Shown here: in pieces, positions 1 to 7,699 of the stretch
How positions within the stretch are numbered: the first letter of the stretch is position 1
Layout: each line of letters opens with the position of its first letter
Source: Akkermansiaceae bacterium
GTDB taxonomy: Bacteria > Verrucomicrobiota > Verrucomicrobiia > Verrucomicrobiales > Akkermansiaceae
Direction: 5' to 3'
DNA: 12,475 nucleotides
NCBI GenBank assembly: GCA_011524615.1
Contig: WTJZ01000036.1
Location: 1-12,475, forward strand
Made by a program: the position numbers and the translations under genes
Notes under the pieces: model-generated
Told to the model about the DNA's origin: nothing
Databases searched by the model: none
The model's input: only the letters and a program-made list of their open reading frames with translations

Positions 1-779
1 GTCGACGGGATCAAAGTATTGTTCGTAAACTGACGCGTAGGCTGTAGGGTCTTCTTAAAGTTCTCAATGACATCGCGCAGCTTAGCCGCCTTCTCGAAGT
101 CTAACTCCCCTGCGGCCGCCTGCATCTCCTCCTCTAGATCCTTGATCACTCCTCGCTTCCCTTTCCCCTCTAATACACTGGCAGCCTCAGCGACTCGCGC
201 TTGATAATCTTCTAGACTGATCTTCCCTACACAAGGAGCGGAGCAATTCTTGATCAAGTCCGCATTACAATGCTTATAATCCTTCTCCCCAGGATTCGTC
301 GCTCTACAGGTCCGCAGCCCATATCTATTATTGAGATACGTGAGGGTATCAGAGAGTGCCGCACTGTGCACAAAGGGACCAAAGTACTTCGCCCCATCCC
401 CCTTCTTAAGACGCGTAATCTGGAATCTCGGACATTCATCATCGAGCTTCACCTTCACGAGCTTGAACCTCTTATCATCACGGAAGACAATGTTATATCG
501 GGGGCGGTACTGCTTGATCAACTTTGCCTCCAGGACCAGTGCTTCCTCCTCATTCCGCACGATGTGATAGTCAAAGTCAGCGATCGTCTCCATGAGCGCT
601 CTCGTCTTGCGATCCGCCTGCATCTTACGCGAGGGGCTAAAGTAATTCGACAAGCGCTTCTTGAGATCCTTAGCCTTCCCCACATAGATAATCCCTCCCG
701 TTTGATCCTTATGGAGGTAGACTCCCGGCTGGTGAGGGGTTTCTCTTAACTTTGCTTTGAGATGCGATCTATCAGACAT
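1..779 (-). CDS. uvrC: UvrABC excinuclease subunit C, N-terminal part (cut by window edge)
   Basis: UvrC is the nuclease subunit of nucleotide excision repair; it cuts on both sides of a lesion after UvrA/UvrB recognition. Reading the minus strand from the ATG at 779 gives 259 open codons running off the left edge, so about the C-terminal half (second nuclease and helix-hairpin-helix region) is missing from view. The GIY-YIG nuclease domain is at residues ~14-95: PGVY at 18-21, IYVGKAKDLKKRLSNYF at 31-47, and EEEALVLEAKLIKQYRPRYN at 77-96. Four cysteines, C158, C171, C179 and C183, have the X12-X7-X3 spacing expected of the UvrC iron-sulfur cluster. A UVR (UvrB-binding) motif lies at ~210-243. 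The gene is divergent from exbB. The start follows an A-rich stretch with no Shine-Dalgarno. Identity is very secure; only the missing end is unknown. Confidence 0.96.
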   Translation of the reverse strand, partial: MSDRSHLKAKLRETPHQPGVYLHKDQTGGIIYVGKAKDLKKRLSNYFSPSRKMQADRKTRALMETIADFDYHIVRNEEEALVLEAKLIKQYRPRYNIVFRDDKRFKLVKVKLDDECPRFQITRLKKGDGAKYFGPFVHSAALSDTLTYLNNRYGLRTCRATNPGEKDYKHCNADLIKNCSAPCVGKISLEDYQARVAEAASVLEGKGKRGVIKDLEEEMQAAAGELDFEKAAKLRDVIENFKKTLQPTRQFTNNTLIPS

Positions 780-785
780 TTTTTA

Positions 786-816
786 ATATTAGGTAACGCT
801 AATGTGACAATGTCAC
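786..816 (-). promoter_or_regulatory. Candidate uvrC promoter
   Basis: On the minus strand a GTGACA (811-816) could act as -35 and TAATAT (786-791) as -10, separated by 19 bases, slightly longer than ideal. Transcription would then begin very near the ATG at 779, giving a leaderless or nearly leaderless message. This is a sequence match only. Confidence 0.35.
804..816. promoter_or_regulatory. Palindrome GTGACAATGTCAC, possible operator
   Basis: A perfect 5-base inverted repeat with a 3-base spacer (GTGAC-AAT-GTCAC) lies between the divergent uvrC and exbB genes and overlaps the candidate uvrC -35 box. Its symmetry and position suit a dimeric regulator. Beside it is a second inverted repeat, ATTAG (788-792) with CTAAT (799-803). 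No regulator is identified. Confidence 0.35.
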
Positions 817-835
817 GCGATTCAGAATCATAAGC

Positions 836-866
836 TTGCACCTTTGTGCGTTGCTCGCCATATATA
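836..866 (+). promoter_or_regulatory. Candidate promoter of the exbB-exbD-TPR operon
   Basis: TTGCAC (836-841) resembles a -35 box and TATATA (861-866) a -10 box, with a 19-base spacer. The ATG of exbB follows at 886. It is the best sigma70-like match in the short divergent gap and would drive all four operon genes, which have gaps of 12-21 bases and no terminator between them. Confidence 0.35.
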
Positions 867-885
867 TCTTAAACATTCCTCTCTT

Positions 886-1614
886 ATGAAACAATTTACC
901 CTCTTTTCCCTCCTCCTAGCGGCTCCCGTGATGGCACAATCCACAGAGGCAGAGCCAGCCCCGTCCGTGAATATCATGCAGATCATGGAGCAAGGTGGGG
1001 TGATGATGATCCCTCTCGCCATCCTTTCTATCGTGACCGTCTTCCTCGTCTTTCTCTACCTTCTCATCATTAGAAAAGGAGCCGTCATTAACAACCGCTT
1101 CATGGCTCAGGCAGAGAACCTCATCCTCCAGGGAGACTATAATTACCTCAGCGAGATTTGCCGTAAGGACTCTTCAGCAGTGGCTAAGATCCTCGGACGT
1201 GCGATCGACTTCCTCCGAGCAACTCCGTCATCGTCTCTCAGTGATGTCCGCGAGGTAGCAGAAGCGGAAGGGTCTCGCCAAGCGGGCCTCCTCTCACAAC
1301 GTATCACGTACCTAGCAGATGTGGGCAATGTCGCCCCTATGGTCGGACTCCTCGGAACTGTCATCGGGATGATTAAGTCCTTCATGGAGATTGCCCAGGG
1401 CAACTTCGAAGGCGTGAAGCAGATGCAACTCGCGAGCGGTGTCTCTGAGGCTCTCATCACGACTGCATCTGGTCTCATCATTGGTATTGTCGCGATCATC
1501 TTCTACTCCGTCTTCAGAGGCCGTGTCCAACGCTTCATCGCAGAGCTAGAGGCCGCATCCACCCACCTCATGGCTGTCCTCTCTACGGTCAGAAAGTCAA
1601 ATGGTCAGGACTAA
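886..1614 (+). CDS. exbB: ExbB/TolQ/MotA-family proton channel with signal peptide
   Basis: Inner-membrane proton-channel subunit that, with ExbD, turns proton-motive force into mechanical work on an envelope partner. The ATG at 886 (242 aa) is preferred over an in-frame TTG at 844 because it opens directly onto a signal peptide, residues 1-17 ending VMA/QS. Such an N-terminal signal is absent from E. coli ExbB but usual in PVC and some other phyla. After a short periplasmic segment come TM1 (~41-63), a cytoplasmic region (~64-145), then TM2 (~147-167) with PMVGLLGTVIGM and TM3 (~187-209) with ITTASGLIIG; the Thr residues in LLGTV and TTASGL match the polar pore-lining positions of the family. 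exbD begins 15 bases downstream. ExbB, TolQ and MotA-like members cannot be separated by sequence alone; absence of a PGB domain argues against MotA. No Shine-Dalgarno is visible. Confidence 0.93.
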   Translation: MKQFTLFSLLLAAPVMAQSTEAEPAPSVNIMQIMEQGGVMMIPLAILSIVTVFLVFLYLLIIRKGAVINNRFMAQAENLILQGDYNYLSEICRKDSSAVAKILGRAIDFLRATPSSSLSDVREVAEAEGSRQAGLLSQRITYLADVGNVAPMVGLLGTVIGMIKSFMEIAQGNFEGVKQMQLASGVSEALITTASGLIIGIVAIIFYSVFRGRVQRFIAELEAASTHLMAVLSTVRKSNGQD

Positions 1615-1629
1615 TCCCCCCATCGGCAC

Positions 1630-2064
1630 ATGAAATTCCAAAAACCAGCCCCCGCGCAGGGCACCGTCCCGCTCGCGCCCATGATTGATGTGGTCTTCCT
1701 ACTCCTCATCTTCTTCATCGTGACCTGGAAGTTCTCCCGTGACGAGGTAGACCTCAATGTGAGCGTCCCTACCTCGGACCAAGGAGAGTCCGATAAGAGA
1801 CCACTCGGTGAGATCATTGTGAATGTTCGCTCAGGTGGCATCCTCACCGTCGATGGGCAGACAATGACTGAATCTCAGTTACGCACTAAGCTCAACAGCA
1901 TCGCCCGCGCCTACGAAGACGAGGCCACTGGTAAGTCGAGACAGCCGGTAAGAATCCGTGGAGCCTCGGATGTAGAGTATCAACGCATCGTAGAAGTCAT
2001 CGATCTCTGCCAAGAAGCAGGGATCTGGAACATCTCATTCTCGACCAAGAAGCTGGCTCAATAA
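1630..2064 (+). CDS. exbD: ExbD/TolR-family biopolymer transport protein
   Basis: Partner of the preceding proton channel: a single-pass inner-membrane protein whose transmembrane aspartate carries protons and whose periplasmic domain touches the envelope partner. The 144-aa product has a short cytoplasmic N-terminus, then PMIDVVFLLLIFFIVTW at ~17-33, in which D20 is the family's essential Asp. The periplasmic domain (~40-140) has the usual ExbD layout: an IIVNVRSGG strand, VDGQTMTESQLRTKL, and RIRGASDVEYQRIVEVIDLCQEAGI. Length is normal for the family. It sits 15 bases after exbB and 12 bases before the first TPR gene, so the genes are surely co-transcribed. TolR is an equally possible subfamily name; no tolA, tolB or pal is nearby. 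Confidence 0.93.
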   Translation: MKFQKPAPAQGTVPLAPMIDVVFLLLIFFIVTWKFSRDEVDLNVSVPTSDQGESDKRPLGEIIVNVRSGGILTVDGQTMTESQLRTKLNSIARAYEDEATGKSRQPVRIRGASDVEYQRIVEVIDLCQEAGIWNISFSTKKLAQ

Positions 2065-2076
2065 GCAAAAACCCTC

Positions 2077-4398
2077 ATGAGAGCACTCGCCCTTATCATC
2101 GCCTCCTCAATCCTGCATTCCGCAGGCCAGGAACCCCTCCAAGCTGATCCCGCTAGTGACATCTTCACTGCGGCTCAAATGGCCTACCAACAAGCAGCTT
2201 CTGCCAAAGGAAGTGATGCACAAAGGGCCGAGTTCGCCATGGCGGAACACTGGCTCAATAAGTTTCTCGCAGAGTTCCCCTCACATCAGAACTCGGCGCA
2301 AGCATACTATTATCTCGCCTCAGCCCAATCTCAGCAAGGGAAGAAGCCCGAGGCGATCCAATCCTATGCCGAAATCCTGAAGCGCACCAAATCTGGAGAG
2401 ATGGCAGGCACTGCCGCGATCCAGGTTGGGTACACCGTCTTTCAGTCTGGCAATAAGCAAGAGGCTCTCCCGTATCTCGACATCGCGACTCGTGAACTGG
2501 CCAAAGGAAAGTCGAAGACCTTTGCCCATTACCTCCGTGCTCTTTGTCTTCAGAACTCAGGGCGCAGCTCTGATTATCTCTCTTCTCTCGATTATGTTCT
2601 CAGTCAGAAGAACGGCAGTAAGTTTCACGACCGCTGTTCCTTCCTTAAGGCAGGAACATACCTCAAGACGGAACAATACTCAAAGGCACTCGCTCTCTAT
2701 GAAAAGTGCGCCCAGAGTAGCAATAGTGAGATCAAGACCCAATCAATCCATAAGTGTGCCCTACTCGCACAACAACTCGGCAAATCCTCGGATACCCTCA
2801 AGTACTTTTCCACCGTACTCGACACCCCAGCGCTCAAGCAACATCACCCGAAGTCTGCTCTGATCCTTCTGAATTCCTATGCACAAAGTCAGAAGTGGAA
2901 GCAAGCACTCACCCTAGAGCCATATGGCACAGAGGGACTCACGAGTTCTCAGATTCAGAGCCGTAGCCTCTTACTCGCTAAGTCCTACGATAACTTAGAC
3001 CAGTGGACAAAGGCGCTACCATATTACCAGGCCGTCGCTAAGTCTGCCTCAGGCTCTGATCTAGGGTTCAATGTGAGTTACCTCCTACTCTCTAAATTCA
3101 CTCCAGAGACCCTCCCTCTCGACTCCGCGAACGACTTCCTCTCTACATACCAGTCGCAGAGCAATGAGAAATACCATGGCATCCTCCTGCTCAAGGCAGA
3201 GACACTCTTCCAACAAGGCAAACTCAAAGATGCCCTCCCAGTTTATCAATCGATCAAAGCCAGCCTCCTCTCCTCCGAGAACCAAAAGACGATTGCCTAC
3301 CGCATCTGTTATCTACTCCTGAATAGCGCATCTCCAGAGCGCAGCATCCCAGCCATTGTCTCATTCACGTCTGAACATGCTGATGATAAGCGCACGCCGC
3401 ACCTCCTCTTTGACCTAGCAGGACTCTACACTACTCAAACAGAATATTCTAAGGCGATCCAAGCCTACACCACCGCAGCTGCACACTCCTTCACCACCCC
3501 TGAGATCACTCTCATCGGACGCCAGCAAATCGCTAAACTCTACACCAAGGTCGAAGATTACCCAGCAGCTGCGCAGGCGTACCAACTACTCCTCGATAAG
3601 CACCAAAAGGGACAAGAAGCATCTACTCTCAGCGAATGGACCTTCTGGCATGGCGTTTCATCATTCAAGATACAGGACTGGGCTACTGCCAAAGTCGCAC
3701 TTCGCCAGACGCGCCCGGTGTCTACTTATGCCACAGAGTCGACCCAATACCTCGCCCTCCTCGCCTACCAGCAAAAGGATGCCACCGAGTTACTCGATGA
3801 GTTAAAGCACTACGAATCACTCTCTAGCAAACCACTCGCGACGCCCCTCTACCTCTATGTAGCCGTTGAGAACATGAAGTCTCAATCATATCCTAATGCC
3901 TGGTGGGGCTTCACGCGCAGCATTAAGCCGACCACGCCAGAATCCTACAGCACCCTGGACCCAGTGATCCTAGAGGCCTATGCCGAATGTGCCCATCAAC
4001 TAAAGCAATATCAAGAGCTCAAGCTCATGACAGCCTATCTAAAGCAAGTAGAACTCCCAGCCTACCGTAAGGTTCTCAACCTATACCGCTCGGGCCTAGC
4101 CCTCTATCACTCCGAGGGAGCTGCCGCTGCACAAACTGATGTAGAGGATGCCGTCCGAATGAACCCTGGAGGCACGCTCAAGTATGACCTTCTCCTCCTC
4201 GCAGGACAGATCGAACACGGTCTAGGCCATACTGCTAATGCCTCGCGACTACTCAAGCAGGTCGTTTACTTCTCTGCTCCGGAGCAAAAGACTGCTAAGA
4301 TCCAAGCTCTAGAGCTCTTAATTAAGAGTGCTCAACAGTCTTCTGATAACCAAGAAGAACTCGCGGGCTACCAAAAAGAGCTTGAACTCCTTCGCTAA
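2077..4398 (+). CDS. Large secreted tetratricopeptide-repeat protein (first of two)
   Basis: A 773-aa exported protein made almost wholly of helical repeats. Residues 1-18 form a signal peptide ending near SAGQ/EP, with no lipobox cysteine. The first repeats (~57-103: LAEFPSHQNSAQAYYYLAS, then KKPEAIQSYAEIL) have the look of BamD/YbgF-type TPRs, and TPR-like A/B helix pairs (KALALYEKCA, KALPYYQAVA, KAIQAYTTAAA, AAAQAYQLLL) recur to the end. The C-terminus (~745-773) is charged and helical. No enzymatic motif is seen. It is the third gene of the exbB-exbD operon, so it probably lies in the periplasm or at the outer membrane and scaffolds whatever the ExbBD motor drives. Layout and size match the next gene, suggesting old tandem duplication. 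The exact function is not recognised. Confidence 0.85.
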   Translation: MRALALIIASSILHSAGQEPLQADPASDIFTAAQMAYQQAASAKGSDAQRAEFAMAEHWLNKFLAEFPSHQNSAQAYYYLASAQSQQGKKPEAIQSYAEILKRTKSGEMAGTAAIQVGYTVFQSGNKQEALPYLDIATRELAKGKSKTFAHYLRALCLQNSGRSSDYLSSLDYVLSQKNGSKFHDRCSFLKAGTYLKTEQYSKALALYEKCAQSSNSEIKTQSIHKCALLAQQLGKSSDTLKYFSTVLDTPALKQHHPKSALILLNSYAQSQKWKQALTLEPYGTEGLTSSQIQSRSLLLAKSYDNLDQWTKALPYYQAVAKSASGSDLGFNVSYLLLSKFTPETLPLDSANDFLSTYQSQSNEKYHGILLLKAETLFQQGKLKDALPVYQSIKASLLSSENQKTIAYRICYLLLNSASPERSIPAIVSFTSEHADDKRTPHLLFDLAGLYTTQTEYSKAIQAYTTAAAHSFTTPEITLIGRQQIAKLYTKVEDYPAAAQAYQLLLDKHQKGQEASTLSEWTFWHGVSSFKIQDWATAKVALRQTRPVSTYATESTQYLALLAYQQKDATELLDELKHYESLSSKPLATPLYLYVAVENMKSQSYPNAWWGFTRSIKPTTPESYSTLDPVILEAYAECAHQLKQYQELKLMTAYLKQVELPAYRKVLNLYRSGLALYHSEGAAAAQTDVEDAVRMNPGGTLKYDLLLLAGQIEHGLGHTANASRLLKQVVYFSAPEQKTAKIQALELLIKSAQQSSDNQEELAGYQKELELLR

Positions 4399-4419
4399 GT
4401 TCTCTTCTTCACTCCCATT

Positions 4420-6768
4420 ATGCTCCAGTGTTCCCTCTTTCGCACTCTACTTGCCCTTCTGATGACCGGAATGGCATTAGCTCAGTATAGCCCGCAGGAT
4501 ATTGCTCTGCAGAATGCTACACAACACTACAAGCTCGCACTCGACAGTCAGGACTACTACGAGCAGAGCAGCGCGTACTATACTGCCGAAAAGGAACTCT
4601 CACGCTTCATCAGGAACTACCCATATAACGAGCACCGTCCTGAGGCCACCTACATGTTAGGTGTCTGCCAGCTGAATACAGATCAAGTCGACCTCGCGAG
4701 GGAAAACTTCTCTTACGTTAAGTCTGTCTTCCCCTCCACCCCAGCAGCAGGCGCGAGTGCCTATAAGCTCGCGGAACTACAACTCCAAGACGAGAACTAC
4801 CAAAAGGCGCAGAAACTCTTCCACCACGCCTACCTCTATACCACTAAGCCGCAACTCAAGTCTCATGCGAAACTGCAGGAAGCCATCTGCTGGCAGAAAC
4901 TTGAGAACTATCAAAAGGCACACAAAATCCTCAAAACCTTTCAGCCATCTGATCTCGACCTCTACCTAGAGAGCCAGTTCATCCTCGCTGATGTAGAACT
5001 CGCGCGAGGAAAGTACCAGCAGGCTCAGGATATCTATGAATCGCTCCTCGCCTCTACAGAGGTCGAGCTCCTCACTAAGCAACGTGCCCGCATCAATCTA
5101 CTCAGATGCTACACTCAGCTAGGTCAAACCGAGCGCGCAAAGACATCGAGCCTCGCCATCCTCAGTACCGCAGGCATCCCAGCAGAACTCAAGTCCGTCG
5201 CCCAACTCGAACTCTATAAGATCTACACCGCTGAGGAGAACGACACCGCCCTCCTAGATAACTATCAATTAGGCATCTTTAGCGGATCAGCAGAAGACAC
5301 CGCACAGGCCAATCTCCTCGCTGGCTACGCCTTCTTGAGAAAAGGAATGTTCAACCGTGCTATCGACACCTTCTCGCGTGCCGAGCGCCTTATGCCAGCT
5401 ACTAAGATCGGCATGGAAGCCTCTTACCGCCGACTCCATTGCTTCTATCAACTAGAAGGGAAGGACATCCCAGAGATGGCCAGCCTCTTCTACGATGCCT
5501 ACCAAGATCAAGCCCTAGACAGTAAGGCCTGGCTCATCGGGGCAAAAGTCCTACAAGCGGAACACCTCTACGCCTCTGGCGACCTCTCTCTCGCTAGCGA
5601 AGTATACCGTAGCATCAACTCCGACTCTCTTCCCCTATCCCTGCGTCCAGCCTTCCTCTACAAGAAAGTCTCGTGCATGATGGAGAACAAGGAATATGAC
5701 CGGGTCACCAGATCCGCGGGGGCCTTTCTCTCTGACCATTCCTCTCACGCGCTAGCAGCTGAGGTGACTTACCAACGTGGTGTAGCCCTCCTAGCACAGA
5801 ATAACCTCAGCTCCGCGATCAAAGACTTTCAGTCCATCATCGATCACAACCGAGAGTCGGAGCTCTCTGCCCTCGCTCTCCAGGGACTGATCAAAGCATA
5901 TAGTAAGAACTATAACTACGACCAGCTCCTCCTCTCCACCCAACTCCTCCTCAATAAATTCCCTGGCCTCAACCGAAACTCTAAGGCCTTCGCCAACTAC
6001 TGGCAAGGTTGGGCCTACTTCAAGAAAGAGAACTACACCAAGGCAATCCCTTGCTTCGAGGAGGCTCGCACTCTCGCGCCTAACGTCTATAAAGAACCCT
6101 CAGGCACTCGTATCGTTCTAGCGGCTTATTACCAACAGAATGCTAGCTTACTCAACCAAGCCTACCAACGCATCCAACGTGATGTTCCTGGCAAATACTT
6201 CCCGCCAAGAATTCTCGCCTGGCTGGGAATCTCACTCTATCAACAAGAAGAATACAAGAGTGCCCGGAGAGTCCTCCACGGTCTCTCAACCCCTCAAGCG
6301 CTCGACCAGACGCCTCTAGAAGTCTGGCGACACCTCAATAAAGCTAATGTCAAATTAGGCCAATCAAAGGCCGCACTCTCCTTCACTCAATACGTTATCG
6401 ACCAATCGGAGAGCCCTCTCCTCAAGGTAGATGCCTACCTAGACCACATCGAGGCCCTAACCGCACTCAAGCAATACCAGAACGTCATCACCAATGCACA
6501 AAGCGCCCTCGCTCTCGAACCATCAGGACTCCAAGAAGCGAACATCAGACTCCTCCTCGCACAGGCTCTCGAACAGGAAAAGCGTCAGGCTGAGGCGCAG
6601 AATGAATACCTCTTAGTAGCCTCCAAGCTCTCAGGCGACTCCGAACTCCGTCCCCTAGCCCTGTATCGCGCTGGCACCATTATGCAGCAGCTCAACCCTG
6701 AAGAGGCTCAAGCCATCCTCAATAACCTCAAGTCAGAATACCCCAACTGGGTCGCACCAACGGAGTAA
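4420..6768 (+). CDS. Large secreted tetratricopeptide-repeat protein (second of two)
   Basis: A 782-aa exported TPR protein, last in the exbB-exbD operon, starting 21 bases after the previous stop. Residues 1-21 form a signal peptide (hydrophobic LLALLMTGMALA, cleavage before QY). Residues ~57-135 hold BamD/YbgF-like repeats (KELSRFIRNYPYNEHRPEA, YMLGVCQLNTDQVDLARENF, YQKAQKLF); further TPRs continue to the end (KYQQAQDIYESLL, MFNRAIDTFSRAE, NLSSAIKDFQSII, NYTKAIPCFEEA, EEYKSARRVL). No catalytic motif is visible. The N-terminal repeats align in register with those of its neighbour (family-like [AK]E..L..F....P...... A.Y.L), consistent with paralogy, though later parts have diverged. A role as periplasmic adaptor for the ExbBD motor is inferred from the operon alone. 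The gene ends in a 124-base convergent gap. Confidence 0.85.
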   Translation: MLQCSLFRTLLALLMTGMALAQYSPQDIALQNATQHYKLALDSQDYYEQSSAYYTAEKELSRFIRNYPYNEHRPEATYMLGVCQLNTDQVDLARENFSYVKSVFPSTPAAGASAYKLAELQLQDENYQKAQKLFHHAYLYTTKPQLKSHAKLQEAICWQKLENYQKAHKILKTFQPSDLDLYLESQFILADVELARGKYQQAQDIYESLLASTEVELLTKQRARINLLRCYTQLGQTERAKTSSLAILSTAGIPAELKSVAQLELYKIYTAEENDTALLDNYQLGIFSGSAEDTAQANLLAGYAFLRKGMFNRAIDTFSRAERLMPATKIGMEASYRRLHCFYQLEGKDIPEMASLFYDAYQDQALDSKAWLIGAKVLQAEHLYASGDLSLASEVYRSINSDSLPLSLRPAFLYKKVSCMMENKEYDRVTRSAGAFLSDHSSHALAAEVTYQRGVALLAQNNLSSAIKDFQSIIDHNRESELSALALQGLIKAYSKNYNYDQLLLSTQLLLNKFPGLNRNSKAFANYWQGWAYFKKENYTKAIPCFEEARTLAPNVYKEPSGTRIVLAAYYQQNASLLNQAYQRIQRDVPGKYFPPRILAWLGISLYQQEEYKSARRVLHGLSTPQALDQTPLEVWRHLNKANVKLGQSKAALSFTQYVIDQSESPLLKVDAYLDHIEALTALKQYQNVITNAQSALALEPSGLQEANIRLLLAQALEQEKRQAEAQNEYLLVASKLSGDSELRPLALYRAGTIMQQLNPEEAQAILNNLKSEYPNWVAPTE

Positions 6769-6892
6769 TAGTGGAAAAATCTGCCGAACTGGTACAGGAT
6801 TTACATTCCTACGAACCTATATCGGAGGCAACTCAGTAGAACAGGCCTCCCCTCTAGTCGAACTCCCGCTAAGAAGTTTCGCTACGTCGGTC
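6769..6892. other. Convergent intergenic region without a clear terminator
   Basis: The 124 bases between the TPR operon and the K+ channel gene hold one inverted repeat, GGAGGC (6824-6829) with GCCTCC (6845-6850), loop 15, without a T-run on either side. It may be a weak factor-dependent end for both convergent transcripts. Nothing else is seen. Confidence 0.3.
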
Positions 6893-7699
6893 TTAGTACA
6901 ACTCGTTGCCACACTTACGGCAGTATTTAGCGTCTTCGAGATGACCATGAGCGCCACAACCAGGGCATGCATCGGTAGTCGTATCTCCAGATTTAGTCAA
7001 CTCAGCCGTCACGATACCGGTCGGCACGGCAATGATCGCGTAGGTAGATAGCATCGTCAGAGTAGCAATAAATTTACCGATTGCGGTAATAGGTGAGATA
7101 TCACCATACCCGACTGTCGAGATCGTCACGATCGCCCAATAAATACTCTGTGGGATATTCTCATAGCCATCATTAATTTGCCCCTCTACGAAGTACATAA
7201 GAGTACCTGAGATCACGGCAAAGACTAACACCGTCATGAAGAAGACCATAATCTTAGCCCTACTAGAGTAGAGCGCCTTCATGATCACATCTCCACCTTC
7301 TACGTGATTCACCATCTTCAGGATGCGGAAGATCCTGAGTAATCTCAAGATACGCACCACGAGTAGCGACTGAGCTCCTGGAATAATGACGGCTAAGTAT
7401 GTCGGCAGACAACTAAGTAAATCCACCAGCCCATAGAGGCTAGTCACATAGCGCATCGGACGATCCACTATCATCACTCTGAGGAGAAATTCGACCGTAA
7501 AGACAATCGTGAAGAACCACTCTGCCTTCACTAATAAATCTCCATACTCCTCCGCTATCGACCCAACACTCTCCAGCGTCACCACGATGACGCTGAGCCC
7601 TATCAGGACGAGTAGGCTAATATCAAACGCCTTCCCCATCGGGGTCTCCGCCTCAAAGATGACCTCTCGCAGCTTATTTCTAAACGAGTTCTTATTCAT
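6893..7699 (-). CDS. Voltage-gated potassium channel (Kv-type ion transporter) with C-terminal zinc ribbon
   Basis: A 268-aa six-helix cation channel of the inner membrane, expected to tetramerise and conduct K+. S1 is ~25-45, S2 ~61-77, S3 ~88-106. S4 (~112-130) carries the voltage-sensor ladder R116, R119, R122, R125 and K128 at every third residue. S5 is ~148-172, the pore helix ~183-194, the K+ selectivity filter TVGYGD at 195-200, and S6 ~207-232. After S6, instead of an RCK/cyclic-nucleotide domain, there is a short tail with CPGC (245-248) and CRKC (260-263), a zinc-ribbon arrangement. The ATG lies inside the end of the upstream lipoprotein gene: ATGAATAA serves as start for this gene and holds the stop of the other, an 8-base overlap implying translational coupling. 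No Shine-Dalgarno is seen. The channel assignment is secure; physiological role is unknown. Confidence 0.95.
   Translation of the reverse strand: MNKNSFRNKLREVIFEAETPMGKAFDISLLVLIGLSVIVVTLESVGSIAEEYGDLLVKAEWFFTIVFTVEFLLRVMIVDRPMRYVTSLYGLVDLLSCLPTYLAVIIPGAQSLLVVRILRLLRIFRILKMVNHVEGGDVIMKALYSSRAKIMVFFMTVLVFAVISGTLMYFVEGQINDGYENIPQSIYWAIVTISTVGYGDISPITAIGKFIATLTMLSTYAIIAVPTGIVTAELTKSGDTTTDACPGCGAHGHLEDAKYCRKCGNELY

Noticed and set aside
270..749. A 159-codon plus-strand open frame
   Set aside because: It is antisense to uvrC, whose minus-strand product has GIY-YIG, Cys-cluster and UVR motifs; the plus frame has no recognisable features.
844..885. Upstream TTG start for exbB
   Set aside because: The ATG at 886 begins directly at a normal signal peptide, and the extra 14 residues are polar and overlap the candidate promoter.
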